This document shows, piece by piece, positions 9,233-21,590 of a stretch of DNA of 64,000 bases. Under the pieces are notes generated by a model, which saw nothing but the letters and a program-made list of their open reading frames with translations, did not search any database and was not told where the DNA came from. The position numbers were made by a program, and so were the translations under genes. The DNA is taken from NCBI GenBank assembly GCA_948146395.1, contig OX411558.1:50911622-50975621 (forward strand), in the 5' to 3' direction. How positions within the stretch are numbered: the stretch's first letter is position 1; each line of letters opens with the position of its first letter. The DNA comes from Fragum whitleyi. Lineage: Eukaryota; Mollusca; Bivalvia; Cardiida; Cardiidae.

Positions 9233-10930
9233 ATGGCGAGTGGATCGCGATCCATTTCTAAAGGATCGGAGGAAGCCTTTCTCTACGAGTGTGACCCATG
9301 CAAGTATCAGGAAATAACATCAGAAGCAAAAGCGTATTGTACAGTTTGTACTGAATATTTATGTGAGAAATGCAAAATATCACATAAAGGGTCAAAATTG
9401 TCACGTGATCACAAACTGCTGAAAGGAAATGAAATGAAATCTGTTTCAATGACAACCAAATCTAATGAGACAATTTTATGTGATACACACAAATCGATGT
9501 GTATCAACACATATTGTAAAAACCATGATGACGTCATTTGCGGCACGTGCAAAATAACCGATCACATGAAATGCGCCACAACTGACGTAAGCGATCAGAA
9601 AAAGAACGTGAACATAGCAAAATCTATTGACAAAGTAACTAAATCTTTCATGGATTTAAAACACCATATGAAAAACTAAAAGAGACACGAAAAGCAGATA
9701 TAAATGAACTCAGGGCTCAACTCGGTAAATCCCTTGAAGATATGAGAAATATGCGTAAAGAGATCAATCAAGCTTTGGACAAATTAGAAAGAAAGTTTGA
9801 AAAAGAAATTAAGGAAATTGAAGCACGTATTAGAAGTGATATTGAAAATCACGTGACTATAGCCGAAGACGCTCTGCTTCAAATTTCGAATCAATTGAAA
9901 TATCTTGGAGATTGTAGAAAAACAAAAAATGACGACGTAAAGTTTGTTTTCATGAAAAGGGCTGAGAAAATCGTAGATAAATATGATCGCACTTTGTCAA
10001 CGGTTCGACAGACCATCCATCCAATCCAGATACAATTCCGAGCAAATGACGTCATAAGTGACGTCATACAACAACTTAATTGCATTGTCCAGAACTTTAG
10101 AAAGCCACAAACATCCTCAACATCCTCCCACAACAAGTGTACAAAGATCATCGTCTCTGTTACAGATGTCTGTCGTTGATAAGCGGGAGATTGATGTAGG
10201 TGTGGGACGTATACTTGACTGTACGTTTATGAAGAGTGGACATCTAGTACTGACATGTAGAGAGGAAGGGCTTATATTACTGGATGAAAGTTTTAAGGTC
10301 CAGTCTAAGTTATCCGTTGAGTCATCGAATGTAGCCGCCATCAATGAGAATGAAGTCGTTGTTACACAAGGTGATGATAAACTACTACGAGTACGACTGT
10401 TTCCAAAGATGGTTGTCGTGACAACAGTTAAGATGGATAGACAGTGTGATGGTGTAGACGCGTTTAATAATGAGATCTATGTGGTCTGTGATGATGGTGA
10501 TGCTTATGAGGAAGTACAGGTACTCAATATGGAAGGGAAGATACAGAGAAAGATTGGTGTCAACAATGCTGAATGTATACAAGATATGAAAGTAAGCCGA
10601 GATGGAAGTAAAATATTTGTATCTGATGTTGGTACTAACAAGGCCACGTGTCTGAATCAACATGGTCACGTGATCTACGAGTACTCAGATCCAGACTTAA
10701 AGAAACCACGCGGACTTTACGTGGACGAGGATGACACTCTATTAGTGTGTGGGCAGTACTCCAACAATATCCATATGGTAGGACGTGATGGTAGTAAAAT
10801 AAAGGTTTGGTTGACAAAGAAGGATGGTATGGAGTATCCATGTTGTATATCTTATAGACAAAAAGATGGATGTCTGGTTGTAGGGTTGTATGGTAAAAAC
10901 GCCCTTGCTTTTAACATCAAGTTGGAATAG
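9233..10930 (+). pseudogene. TRIM-like B-box / coiled-coil / beta-propeller gene, two frameshifts
   Basis: The start ATG sits in a strong context (CACCATGG) just after TCTTTTCAG, a possible 3' splice site of a 5' UTR intron. Frame A (9233-9679) encodes two B-box zinc fingers: a first with Cys pairs 'CDPC', 'CTVC', 'CEKC' and a second 'CDTH...CGTC'. There is no RING. The coiled coil ('KEINQALDKLERKFEKEIKE') continues one frame over (to about 10179). The beta-propeller/NHL-like C-terminal part ('GHLVLTC', 'GSKIFVSDVG', 'KPRGLYVDEDDTLLVCG') returns to the first frame and ends at 10930. Domain order matches TRIM2/3/56-like proteins (ubiquitin-ligase and innate-immune family). One indel lies near 9660-9680 and another between about 10060 and 10180. 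Either this is a recent pseudogene or the assembly has two indel errors; the otherwise clean frames favour a young event. Confidence 0.72.
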
Positions 10931-11264
10931 CTTAACCCACAGTATTCACATGGTAGGACGTGATGGTAAAAAAAGATCCGTTTTGTTTACAGAGATGGAT
11001 GGAGTGGTTGCTCCATATTGTTTATCTTACAAATTTATAATATATAATTTATAAAAAAAAAAGCACCCTGTTCTACAGATCCTCGAGTGTCTTTCAGGTT
11101 TTACAAATACACTCAATACAGAAAGTAGTGCGATATACCCTGCTGTCTTAAAGCTATTACAGAAAATGTTGTAATTATACAAACAACGAATAAATGTGAA
11201 CGGAATGTATTATGTAGACTGTACCAGCACAGGTAATATCAGGTTATCTTATCGATCGTCCAAT
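10931..11264. other. Spacer downstream of TRIM-like gene
   Basis: Contains a short near-repeat of the propeller coding sequence (about 10950-10970, 'GGTAGGACGTGATGGTA', also at 10779-10795), hinting at a truncated extra propeller blade. Otherwise no gene. Confidence 0.4.
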
Positions 11265-11482
11265 CAATCAATCAATTATTTGATTTTTCATTCGCGATCA
11301 TTTAGTCAGTCCACCAAACTGTCAGTTCATCCACCATCCATCCATCCATCCATCCATCAATTCACCCATCCGTCCGTCCGTCTTTCCATTCATCCATTCA
11401 TTCATCCATCTATCCATTCATCTATCCATCCATCCACCCGTCATTCATCCATCCATCCATCCATCCATCCATCCATCCATCC

Positions 11483-11565
<83 letters not shown>

Positions 11566-11665
11566 CAAATATAAATACATCCATCCATCCCAACATACAT
11601 CCCTCCATCCCTCATTCCATCCATCCATCGGTCCATCCATCCATCCATGATCCATCCACATACAT
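11265..11665. repeat. Compound (ATCC)n/(ATCA)n microsatellite
   Basis: Long runs of ATCC units with variants flank a pure ATCA block at about 11475-11563. The open frame across it is a by-product of the tetranucleotide repeat and is not a gene. Confidence 0.95.
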
Positions 11666-11939
11666 ACATATTAATTTCTATTCGTACACTGTATGGTATT
11701 GCATTTCGTTTCGGCAATATCATGCGCAATTGTAAATCTGAGGTTTCATGCGGATGTTTTCATCTGAGTGTAAAAAACTTATCATGACTTCATATTTATA
11801 GTCAAATATGTTTTGTAGCACTTTGATGTATTTATGTCATGTGAGTTTTATGTTTCTTTTAATGTTTGTTTCTTTCATTGGAATTATATATGCTTATCTT
11901 CTTTAAAGGAGGAATAATAAAGTATATTTATCAACTAGA

Positions 11940-12160
11940 TATCGGATTTAAAAAATTCTTTCACGCGAAGGTAGATTGATCATTCTAGATTCAGAACTTG
12001 AATAAGGAAAGTGCGAAAAATTCGATCCTAGTCAGTCTGCGCAATCCGCGCAGTCTGACTAGGGTCGATACTTTACACACTACCCAGATGGTACTTTTTC
12101 GCATGACGGGTCACAAATGGTTTCCCTCTGTTGGCGCGTAAATGCAAGTGCAAATTGGTC
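11940..12160. repeat. Dispersed repeat with CAGTCTG hairpin
   Basis: 12024-12066 forms a hairpin (CCTAGTCAG ... CTGACTAGG) around GCGCAATCCGCGC. It is followed by 'ACACACTACCCAGATGGTAC' and 'GCATGACGGGTCACA'. Related pieces occur near 29345-29440, 32400-32440, 58600-58800 and 62650-62735, so this is a dispersed short element. Confidence 0.6.
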
Positions 12161-13010
12161 GTTTGGTCACGGACGTAAAATTTTATGATGAAATTTTCAC
12201 AAGCCAATAAGACTTTACAACCAATGACTGGACTTGAAAATGTACCCTATAGTTACGACGTTTTGATCATTCACCAACGATAGGCTATAGGCCTATAGAT
12301 CTATCTATAGGCCTACTTTTTAAAGCGAATTTTTTTTTTTTTTCATCTGACACCGACCGTACGGGTAAGTGCGTATACCGACTGTGCGTAGTTGATGGCC
12401 GCACGTAGTTGATAATGTTCTATTTCACCGTCTGAATACACCTGTGCGTAGTGTTTCAGATGGTAGGATGACTGCATGCCGCTGACGGTGGTCCTTGTGA
12501 AAATAATTTCATAATTTTACCGAGCCTGTATTTAACATTACCACGACTGGATTTTCTTGTTACCTCCCTTTAATTATATATACTACAAAGATGTAAATAA
12601 ATGCACTAGATATGAAATATGTTATCTACTTAAAATTGAAAAAAATAATAATAACATAAAAAATAGGGTAAATTTTCTACAAAATGATTTTATGGCAAAA
12701 TAATTTGAATTATTTACGTGTTTATGAATACATTTAGAAAAAAATACATATATTAAATTTCCGTCTTTTGAGTCTTTTCCACGTCGTGCTTCGGCGCGAC
12801 AACAATGTTTTCTCTACCGACGCGTCTCGTGGAATTCGTGAGATCGCGCTACTCTTTTATGAGTCCAACCGCGGGTTCGTGACTCAAATAATTTCCGTGG
12901 CCTCTTACATTATGATGAAAGAAAATCTCGTTGATGTTACCATAAAGTAAATATGGAAGATAAGTTATGCAAAAAATAAACTGATCGGAGGATTTTGTAT
13001 TGCATATATA
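12160..13010. other. Unassigned AT-rich sequence
   Basis: A short GC-richer patch (about 12340-12480) and low-complexity A/T sequence. No supported gene. Confidence 0.35.
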
Positions 13011-13155
13011 TATAATACGTACTTAGTGTTTTGTATGAGAAAAAATATCTAACGAGGTTGGGGGAATTGATCATTGTCGAGGCTCTGCCGAGACAATTAT
13101 CTATTCCCACAACCGAGTTAGATATTTTTTCATACATTACACTAAGCATGTATTA
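13011..13155. repeat. 145-bp imperfect palindrome
   Basis: The left arm (TACTTAGTG ... GAAAAAATATCTAACGAGGT) is mirrored by the right arm (ACCGAGTTAGATATTTTTTC ... CACTAAGCATGTA). The centre is TTGTCGAGGCTCTGCCGAGACAA in nested form. This is a small foldback/MITE-like palindrome; the open frames on both strands are shadows of its symmetry. Confidence 0.85.
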
Positions 13156-14180
13156 TATTTATCTTATAACCTCTATTTGCCTTGTTTTCGTAGATCGGTT
13201 TCTAACAGAAATGCAAGTTTCTAAAACTAACCGCATTATATCATTGTTCTAAAAGTAACTATTTGATATCATAAAAAATATCATACGGGATGTTATCATA
13301 CGGATATTTGTGTAGTTTTGAGATAAAATTCCGCCCCAATCAGACTTTATTCATGGATACACCAACGCGAAAATGAAATTATTTCCTATGGAACATGATT
13401 CAATTCTGAAACTAGTTTTATTATCCTTCTCTGGGTGTAAAAAATGTTTATTACATTTTTCGGGTGTAACCGTGATTACTGAAAAGTCAATAATGATTTA
13501 GAGATAAGAATTTCACATTAAAACACGTGACATGTGAATTTTATTGCGAATAAAGTCACTCTATGTAATTTCTTCGTTTTTCATATAGACCAATCGTGTA
13601 ATGATTAACATTTCATATTGTGGCGATATTAAAGAGAATATTAGCGATTGATGATTCGTGTAGTTATGAAATTGAAAGAAAAAAAACACCGTAATCACGG
13701 CGATTAGTGTGACTAGCCTTTTAGTTTCATACATCCATGAATTGAAACAATAATCAATAATCATATGTCATAATTTACTCGTACGCGAAAATGTAAAAAA
13801 ACAAGCAATCCATAATCAGGAGACAAACTGTCAAAAAAACGTGGTTTATTTGAACCGAACTTGACCAACTACTCAATGACGTCATTTATCCGCCAACTTA
13901 AGCAATCTCAATGAAACTATCGAGTCTACGGAACAACTTCGCTATCACTACAGACAGGGGCGTAACGGTAGGTTTATATAGTTGATCTGATTTCAGTTAT
14001 CAGATTGCAATTTACAAAAAAAAAAAAAAAATAGTATACTGACGTCAATTAAAAAGGTCTCGGCCATATAGAAATAGGCGATTATTTACAAAAGACACAT
14101 CACACGTTAGAAATTCTTTCTTCATATTGAAGACAAATTTATTGCAACCCATTTCACACAATAACTGTTTGTGAATCAGG
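13156..14180. other. Unassigned sequence
   Basis: No gene is supported. Short A-runs and several TGACGTCA-like motifs (about 13876, 14040) are present without context. Confidence 0.3.
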
Positions 14181-14436
14181 CTCAGGGCCCAAGGTTATAA
14201 AACTTTTCTCAGGCTCAGGCTCAATTTTCTCAAATTTTAAATTAAAATAAATGTATGAAAATAAAAGATAATATTAATAAGTTGTTATTTATAACAACTT
14301 ATTAATATCATCTGTTATGTTAATGCATTAAAATGAGTAATAAAACAGAATAACGGCTTGAATCTAAAATTGAAAATTGAGAAAATTTTGAATTGAGCCT
14401 CAGAAAAGTTTTATAACCTCGCGCCCTGAAGAGGAT
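14181..14436. mobile_element. MITE-like inverted-repeat element with inner AT hairpin
   Basis: Left end CAGGGCCCAAGGTTATAAAA with CTTTTCTCAGGCTC is inverted on the right as GAGCCTCAGAAAAG with TTTTATAACCTCGCGCCCTG. Inside is a second perfect-looking hairpin, AATATTAATAAGTTGTT ... AACAACTTATTAATAT (about 14270-14312). A relative of the inner hairpin occurs at 42597-42648. Confidence 0.75.
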
Positions 14437-15569
14437 TAATTCAGCTTTAAAGATGGGTGCTCCCTATTTCGGGACATTGTGGTGCTGATCAAAATGACTG
14501 AAGATCAAAGCATGAGCCATGAATTTTGTTCATAGGGTTTGGTAGAATACAACATCTTTTTTCTGCGCGATTCACAGCTCGTTCCTGAACAGTATAAGAC
14601 CTATGAAAACGTCTACGGTAACGTCATCCACGGAATACCAGACGCGTTCTCTATGGCAAATTAACCGAAAAAACGGAAGCTGATAATGGTTTTGTTTGGG
14701 CTCAATTTTACTTGAAAATTGATAAACTCTGTAACTCGAAGTCCCGCAAACGGATTGGCTTTGTCTGTATTTAAGAATAGTCAATGACGTTGAGCTACGA
14801 AAGTTATGTGAACTCAGGTGAATCCGAGATCTGGCATGGCGATTTCTCAAAATACTTCAATTTTCTGATTGGCCTTGAACCCTTATTAATGCCTTTGCCA
14901 GAGATTTGGAAAGCAAATACTGCCCGGATGATTCAGTACGTCAAGCGGACGTTGTCAGGTGGGATTGCCTTGTCGTACAGACGTCACAAGCGGCCTACAT
15001 TGACCTTGATCAACTTCTAACATTCATAAGACGCACTAATTTAACAATTGTCAGACCTAACTCAATTTAAGACTTAAATACATTTTTATGGATACGACCC
15101 TATTCCAAGAGTTCAATTTTACTACCAATAATCGTTTTATCGCATTTGCAATGAAAAAAGTCGGAAATTTTTAAATCTTCTAGCGTGAATCACTGGCATA
15201 TCGAATGCTTAAAACACGTGTGTTAAGTTTTGTTTCGAGGCAAAAATGTCTAGAAGGCGCACGTAATCATGGCTCGAAACTAGTGACCACTACTCATGTT
15301 TATGCATAAAAATTAACAAAGTTGAAATCTTTTCATTTTGACATATGTAAAGGAAGTTTTATCATAGTTAGCCTTTATTTTTCACGATGTAAAATTCCAC
15401 ACAGGAAAGGAAATTCCAAATTTTCATTGATGTCGCGTTTTTCTTGACGTCAGTATAATTATATTCAATACCGTTTCACGGTAATAAATTGATATGAAAG
15501 CCTGTGTAAAGCCGAGTAGAAATGCTGATCAGATTTTTGTACACTGAAGAAAGAAATGTTTGTTTGTTT
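14437..15569. other. Unassigned sequence
   Basis: Short open frames exist on both strands (14572-14850 minus, 14784-15020 plus) but show no recognisable domain, splice structure or homology to other parts of the window. Confidence 0.3.
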
Positions 15570-15595
15570 GTTTTTTTTTTTTTTTTTTTTTTTTT

Positions 15596-15634
<39 letters not shown>

Positions 15635-15650
15635 GGGGGGGGGGGGGGGG
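15570..15650. repeat. Poly-T tract joined to poly-G tract
   Basis: About 64 bases almost all T (one GG interruption) are followed directly by 17 G. Similar T-then-G junctions occur at 39537-39562, 57983-58009, 58162-58188 and 59014-59053. Confidence 0.9.
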
Positions 15651-16771
15651 TTGGACCAGTGTAGAAACATTTTTCGAAACTCACAGTGAAGACGCATGGT
15701 TTGGAACCGTGTAGAGCAAGCAGAACGGCTTTGTTAAATAATGACTTTGTCGTTATCTTTTGAGAGTAACCGTATTCTTATTTCGTCTATTGACATTAGA
15801 GGAATGTCTCATCATGAGACGTTCAGGCTAATTCTAAAATTGTATCGAACTTCAAGGATTCGAGACCGTACTCGTGCTGAAAATGTCGTGGACAAATTAT
15901 TAGTTCTAGATTTTTTTATCATTACAATTTCATTTCAATTAATTTTGCCCATGGATTTCAATGTTGTTTACTATATTTTTTACAATGATATTTACGTCGT
16001 AAAAATTTTCAATGGGAGACTTCGCAGTGAACTGATGCTTTAAAGCGTAACGTAAGTGAAGTTACTTTTTGCAGTGTAAAATCGGAGAAAAAAATATACG
16101 CGTTTAATTTGAAACAACCATATGTCATATTCTGAATTATATTGGAAAAGGTGATTAAAATGTGAATAACTTTCATGTTTGAGTTCGCATCAAATGTTTT
16201 CAGGATGTAGAATCTCTAATTACAAATAGAAATCAATTTTGCATAAACAAAAGCATTGGATTTCCGAATAACTTATAAAATGTACATGTATATAAAAAAG
16301 ATAAAAAGACTTGGTATTGTTGGTCTTCCTATACTATAAACTCATCAAAACCGAGGAGAATTTCTTACTCAAATTATATCGATTAGTATTTCATTTTTCT
16401 GCCAGTAATTTTGAAATAATCGATAAAACATGAGACTCGCAACGTAAAACGTCCTTAAAATGAGGAAGCGTGACATTTTTTCAGACTCTTTAAGCATTCT
16501 CGTATTTAGCGTTTAATTCACAAAATATACATTGTTATTCATGTATATTTTTTTTAAAAGAATGGACTGACCATTTTTTCTAGTTTAATTTTCATTTGAT
16601 TGAATCGACATTTTAAAGGAGTTTAGTTACTCCTCGCTTAAATGGTGCGAAAAAAATGATGTAATTTCAAAAAGCGTGACATTCAGTTTGCAGACTTTTT
16701 CACACGAAAATTTTGTAATTAATTAAGACACGCATTTTATCCAAATTCAAACTGAAGAAATAAAAATCTGA
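15651..16771. other. AT-rich spacer before second LINE
   Basis: No ORF1-like frame is visible upstream of the second LINE, which therefore seems 5'-truncated or has lost ORF1 beyond recognition. Confidence 0.4.
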
Positions 16772-19700
16772 CTATGTTATGTTAGCATCCTTCTATGGAA
16801 TGTACAAGGTTTGAAGAATAAACTAACAGATAATGATTTTTTGACAACGTTAAGACAGTATGACTTTACTTTTTTCACAGAAACATGGGGCTCAAACATG
16901 AGCAATTTTAACGTAGAAGGATATGAATGTATAGCATGCCCGAGGCCTAAAACTAACAAAAGGGCCAGGCGAAATAGTGGTGGAATAGCGGTACTTTATA
17001 AGAGTACTCTTGTAAAAGGAGTAGAAGTGTCAAAAATAAATTGCAATGGTATAATGTGGTTAAAACTTAAAAAAAGTTTTTTCAATTTTGATAGAGACAA
17101 ATACATTTGTACGTGTTATATCCCCCCAGAAGAGTCTTCTGTATATAAAAATGTTAACTCAGTATTACATGACTATGATTTCTTTGAAACATTGAATTCT
17201 GATATAGGTTATTTTAGTTCGATCGGCGATATTATTTTGACAGGTGATTTCAACGCGAGGACGGGGAACTTGTCCGATTGTATACTTAATGAAGATTTGA
17301 ACAACTTTATCGATATACCCCTTAATACATACTCGGGGAATATACAGTCAAGACAGTCACGTGATCAAACAGTCAATGCGTAGGGTAGGAAGTTATTAAC
17401 CCTTTGCAAAAATAACGATTTATCAATTTGCAACGGTCGATTAGATCGCGGTGAGTTCACCTGTCATAATACTATCGGTACAAGACTAGGACAAAGTGTC
17501 GTAGACTATTTAATTGTAGAAAATATTAGCTATTCTGATATTATTTCAATGCAAATAGGGGAAATAACCGAATTTTCAGATCATAACTATATTGAATACC
17601 GGGTTAAATGCGGAAATGATTATTCGAAAGGTAACACATGTTTTCAATCCAATAATAAAGAAATCAAGAAGATAGTTTGGGACAGCTTAGATAGAGAACA
17701 AATGAATAATTTGCTTCTTGAATACAGTCCTAAATTCAAAAATGTAACCGATCGATTACATAACACAGATATTAATATCAACGAAAGTGTAGAAGCTTTT
17801 TCAAACTTAATTTACGAGTTATCTTATGCCATTAATGGCAAAACTATTTTCACAAGCGGGACAAAATTACGCAAAAAGTGTAACCCCTGGTTTAATGAAG
17901 AATGCAAACTTTACAAATCTAAGTTCCACGACGCCAGGAGACTTTATAAAAACTCGCCAAGCGAAACAAACAAAACAAATTTTCTTCTGCAGCGTACGCT
18001 TTATTAAAAACAGAAACGGAAAGCCAAATCAAGATATTTCACAAACGAAAAGATAAAATTAAATGAAATGTCTTCCAAAGATCCTAGAAATTTCTGGAAA
18101 TATATAAATAGCATCAAAAATAAAAACATATCCGATAAAAACGATATAAGTCTATCCGATTTCAAAACTTTTTTCGAGACGTTAAGTACGAACAAAAATC
18201 AAAGTACTGACAGAACCGATATCCAAAACCATGATATCAATGTTGATTACCTAGATCGCCCTTTCAGTGCAGAAGAGATATCTAACACCATTAGAACACT
18301 GAAGCGCAATAAAAGCGCAGATTTCACGGGTAATATAGCCGATTTTCTCATAGATGCTAATGATTTTATAACACCACACCTTGAGATTATTTTTAATAAA
18401 ATATTTGAAACTAGCAATTACCCTGAGTCATGGGGTAAAGGTATCATAAATCCTATATATAAGAAGGGTGACCCAAACGATCCTTCAAATTATCGAGGAA
18501 TAACATTGGTTAATGTTACTGGGAAACTTTTCTCCCTAATCCTACGCAATCGAATTAATAAATGGTGCGAGTCTCAGTCAGTTTTTGATGAAAACCAATT
18601 TGGATTTAGAGATAAGAGGAGCACAATGGATTGCGTATTTTTATTACATACAATAATCCAGAATGTGCTATCGAAAAAGCAAAAGCTATACTGTGCATTT
18701 GTAGACTATGAAAAAGCTTTTGATTCCGTGGACAAAAACATATTGCTAACCAAACTCATAAAAACAGGAATAAGTTCCAAAATGATAAAGATTATCAAGT
18801 CAATGTATAGCCAAGTAAAGGCTTGCGTTAGACATAGAAGAACGAATGTTCTCTCAGATTTTTTCGATGTATCAATAGGTCTTAAGCAAGGTGATCCTCT
18901 GTCAACGACATTATTTTTACTCCTCGTTAATGATATAAGCGAAAGCTTGAAAGACGATAATCAAAATAACTTAAATGAAGAACTCTTACCATTTTTTAAT
19001 CTACTTTTTGCTGATGATATAGCGCTATTCTCGACAGAACCCGATGCTTTACAGGTGAAATTAAACTGCTTAAACGAATATTCCAAAAGTAGTGGGCTGA
19101 AAATCAATGTTAACAAAACTAAAATTTGTATATTCGAGAAAAGAAAAAGTAACTCTAACTATACCTGGAAAATTGACAGTGAAGCTATCGAAATTGTCCC
19201 TTCCTTTTCTTACTTAGGTGTACTTTTCCATTACACGGGAAATATGATTCATTCCGTGAAAAACTTAATAGAAAGAGCAAATAAAGCCTATTATAGTATC
19301 CTAGCTTTATTTGACAGACTTAGCCTAGATTTTAAAACAAAACTAAATATTTTCGAAACGATGGTTATGCCGATCTTATTGTATAGTTCTGAAATTTGGG
19401 GAATATATGGTTACAAAGATATAGATAAAATTCAAATCAAGTTCTATAAATATTTACTCGGAGTGAAGAAACAAACCCCAAACTCTGCAGTGTTCGGGGA
19501 ACTTGGAAAATACCCACTTTCAATATTAGCAAAAGAGAGGGCAATTAAATATTATTTGAAAGTCATGAATAACCCGAATTCATCGATGAGCCATTTGTTT
19601 AAAACACAGATCGAAAAAAAAATACAAAAATTCCTGGGCTGAAAAGATCATTTATAATTTACAACATTTAGGTCTCAACACTTTAGTTTACAATTTCAAT

Positions 19701-20174
19701 CCCGAGATAAATTACTTCAGAATAATACAACAGCGCATTAAAGACCAATATTTACAATTATGGTCTAGCAATCTCAGGGAAAGCAATAAACTTGCCTTAT
19801 ATAGAAATTACAAAACAGAATTCAAATTGGAAAAATACTTAGAATTAAACATAAGCACCAAACTTTTAAATCAGTTTGCTAGATTTAGACTTAGTTCACA
19901 CGATCTCGAAATAGAAAAGGGTAGACATTTAGGCATTGATAGAGAAAATAGAAAATGTAAATTATGTAACCTCAATTCGCTAGAAACCGAGTATCATTTC
20001 TTGATGTGTTGCACAAAATATACAGAATTACGCAAAAAATATTGCATCAAACAGTCGTGGCCCAGCTTGAACAAATTTAACTCCTTAATGTCCACACAAA
20101 AAGAAAAACAACTTTACTCACTTATGAATTTCATATATCATGCAATGAAGATAAGAAAAGAAGTTTTATCTTAA
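16772..20174 (+). pseudogene. Second LINE, ORF2 (endonuclease + RT), decayed
   Basis: One frame opens at 16772, directly after a TGA at 16769. Endonuclease motifs in order: 'SILLWNVQG', 'FTETWG', 'CYIPPEESS', 'LTGDFNART', 'SVVDY', 'FSDHNY'. RT motifs: 'IYKKGDPNDPSNYRGIT', 'FVDYEKAFDSV', 'GLKQGDPLS', 'FADDIALFS'. The C-terminal 'EIEKGRHLGI' and Cys-knuckle ('CKLC...EYHFLMCC') match the first LINE in position and type, so both belong to one broad clade. Lesions: in-frame TAG at 17381-17383, in-frame TAA at 18005-18007, and a one-base frameshift in the A-run near 19614-19622, after which the frame resumes to 20174. No ORF1 is recognised. The copy is dead unless these are assembly errors. Confidence 0.87.
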
Positions 20175-20500
20175 CATGTAGTATTCTACATACAAAACGC
20201 AACTGCTATAAGTAAAATTCGCTATTGTGACTCGTCGATTGCATACGAATGTATTGTAATCACAAGTCATAGTAGCGTATTCGAGTTATACCTTGCATAT
20301 AAGACATCATTAAAACACAGTATTTAAAACTTGTTTCACACATGTTTATTTGACTGCATTTGTATATTGTTAATCTGTTTTTTGCCTATTTAATTGTATA
20401 TGTTTGCCATATTGTGTAAATGATTTATGGCCAAAGGCATTATCTTTGCCGAATTGCCGAATAAAGAATAAAATAAAAAAAATAAATAAAATAAAGATTT
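20175..20500 (+). mobile_element. 3' UTR and tail of second LINE
   Basis: The sequence ends with ATGGCCAAAGGCAT, then AATAAAG and an A/T-rich short-repeat tail (AAATAAAATAAA-like, about 20460-20498). This resembles the hairpin plus AATAAA plus microsatellite end at 8750-8801. Confidence 0.7.
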
Positions 20501-21298
20501 GAAAGTTGACCTTTCTTAAATATAGTTAGATTTAACTATTTCCTTCATTTTGTTTTATCAATTTTACGTTGAAAATTTTTAGTCGTCTTTTTTTTTTTTT
20601 TTTTTTTTTGCTTCATTTTAGCAGCGTTACACTTTCGGTAATTTTATTCACGTGAAGAGATCTTTGCAAAATTTTATCTGATGATAAAGAGCGTATCCGT
20701 ATTATGCGGCATTTTTAACATGTTTTAAAAGAAAAGCATGTTACGCGTTACATCCGCTTTTTGCGATTTTTAATCAAATTAAACTTGATGTTATTTTTTT
20801 ATTCACAGCCATGGGTATTAGAATTTAGTGTCTATAAGATCTAGCTTTCTGAAAGCTTCAAAATGATCATGTACACTCATGAATATGCTGTTTTAGGCTG
20901 TCATGACAGCGATATCAGTTTAAATTAAAACAAAAATACGACTGAATTTATAAAATAGCCCGACGTTACTGTGACGTCTCATGCGAATTTGAACAATTAA
21001 GTGATCGATCGCGTCGACGTCATTTTCTATGGCCTAGTAAACGTCATTTTCATGATAAATGGCACATGCAAAAATTATTTTATCAATGTTATTTACGTAA
21101 CGACATCTACGTATTTGCCAGATCTTTTTATCCATAACTTTGTTTTTGGCGTAGGCCATATCGATATTGGCGTCAACTTTTATTTTATCATTCATTGAAA
21201 AAAAACTTTATTTTTACAATTGAAATTCAATGAGGCTATGTCCTCGCGAGCATTACTGGCAGACACTGTATTTTTTTAATTTTTTTTTTGTTGTTATT
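20501..21298. other. AT-rich flank left of the LTR element
   Basis: Poly-T (20589-20609) and short open frames only. The last ~30 bases are a TTG-rich simple repeat into which the LTR element inserted. Confidence 0.35.
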
Positions 21299-21303
21299 GT
21301 TGT
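21299..21303 (+). repeat. Target-site duplication, left copy (GTTGT)
   Basis: GTTGT immediately precedes the 5' LTR and immediately follows the 3' LTR (36222-36226). Five bases is the usual length for Ty3/Gypsy. Caution: the left flank is TTG-rich, which raises the odds of a chance match. Confidence 0.65.
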
Positions 21304-21472
21304 TGTTATGTTCTAGCAAAAGCATTACAGCTACATCTATTTATGGTAACATTACGTATAGCTCCTTGTTATTTTAATAAATACATTGTCCGGTCCTAGT
21401 TAGTTAGAGTTTGTTAATAAAGCAGTAAACACCATCTATGTGTTGTTCTACATCCAACCCTAGGTTATAACA
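21304..21472 (+). repeat. 5' LTR of Ty3/Gypsy element (169 bp)
   Basis: It starts TGTTAT and ends ATAACA, a short terminal inversion with the canonical TG...CA. It contains AATAAA twice (about 21378 and 21417). Read side by side with 36053-36221 I find no difference in 169 bases. It is short for an LTR but within the range of Mag/SURL-type elements. Confidence 0.95.
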
Positions 21473-21474
21473 TC

Positions 21475-21487
21475 TGGCGACGAGGAT
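21475..21487 (+). promoter_or_regulatory. Primer-binding site, tRNA-Ser(GCU)-like
   Basis: TGGCGACGAGGAT begins two bases after the LTR. It is complementary to ATCCTCGTCGCCA, the 3' end expected for animal tRNA-Ser(GCU) with CCA. The tRNA identity is from general knowledge of that tRNA, not from a search. Confidence 0.8.
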
Positions 21488-21590
21488 TAAAACGATTTAA
21501 ATGTAATTAAGGATACATACGGACTAGCGCAATACGTTAACTTTATAAAGTGGATGGATTACGATACTTTATAATAAAATACGTAAAAGG

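Noticed and set aside
11196..11735. A 179-codon His/Pro/Ser/Ile/Asn-rich open frame
   Set aside because: It is a direct translation of ATCC/ATCA tetranucleotide repeats.
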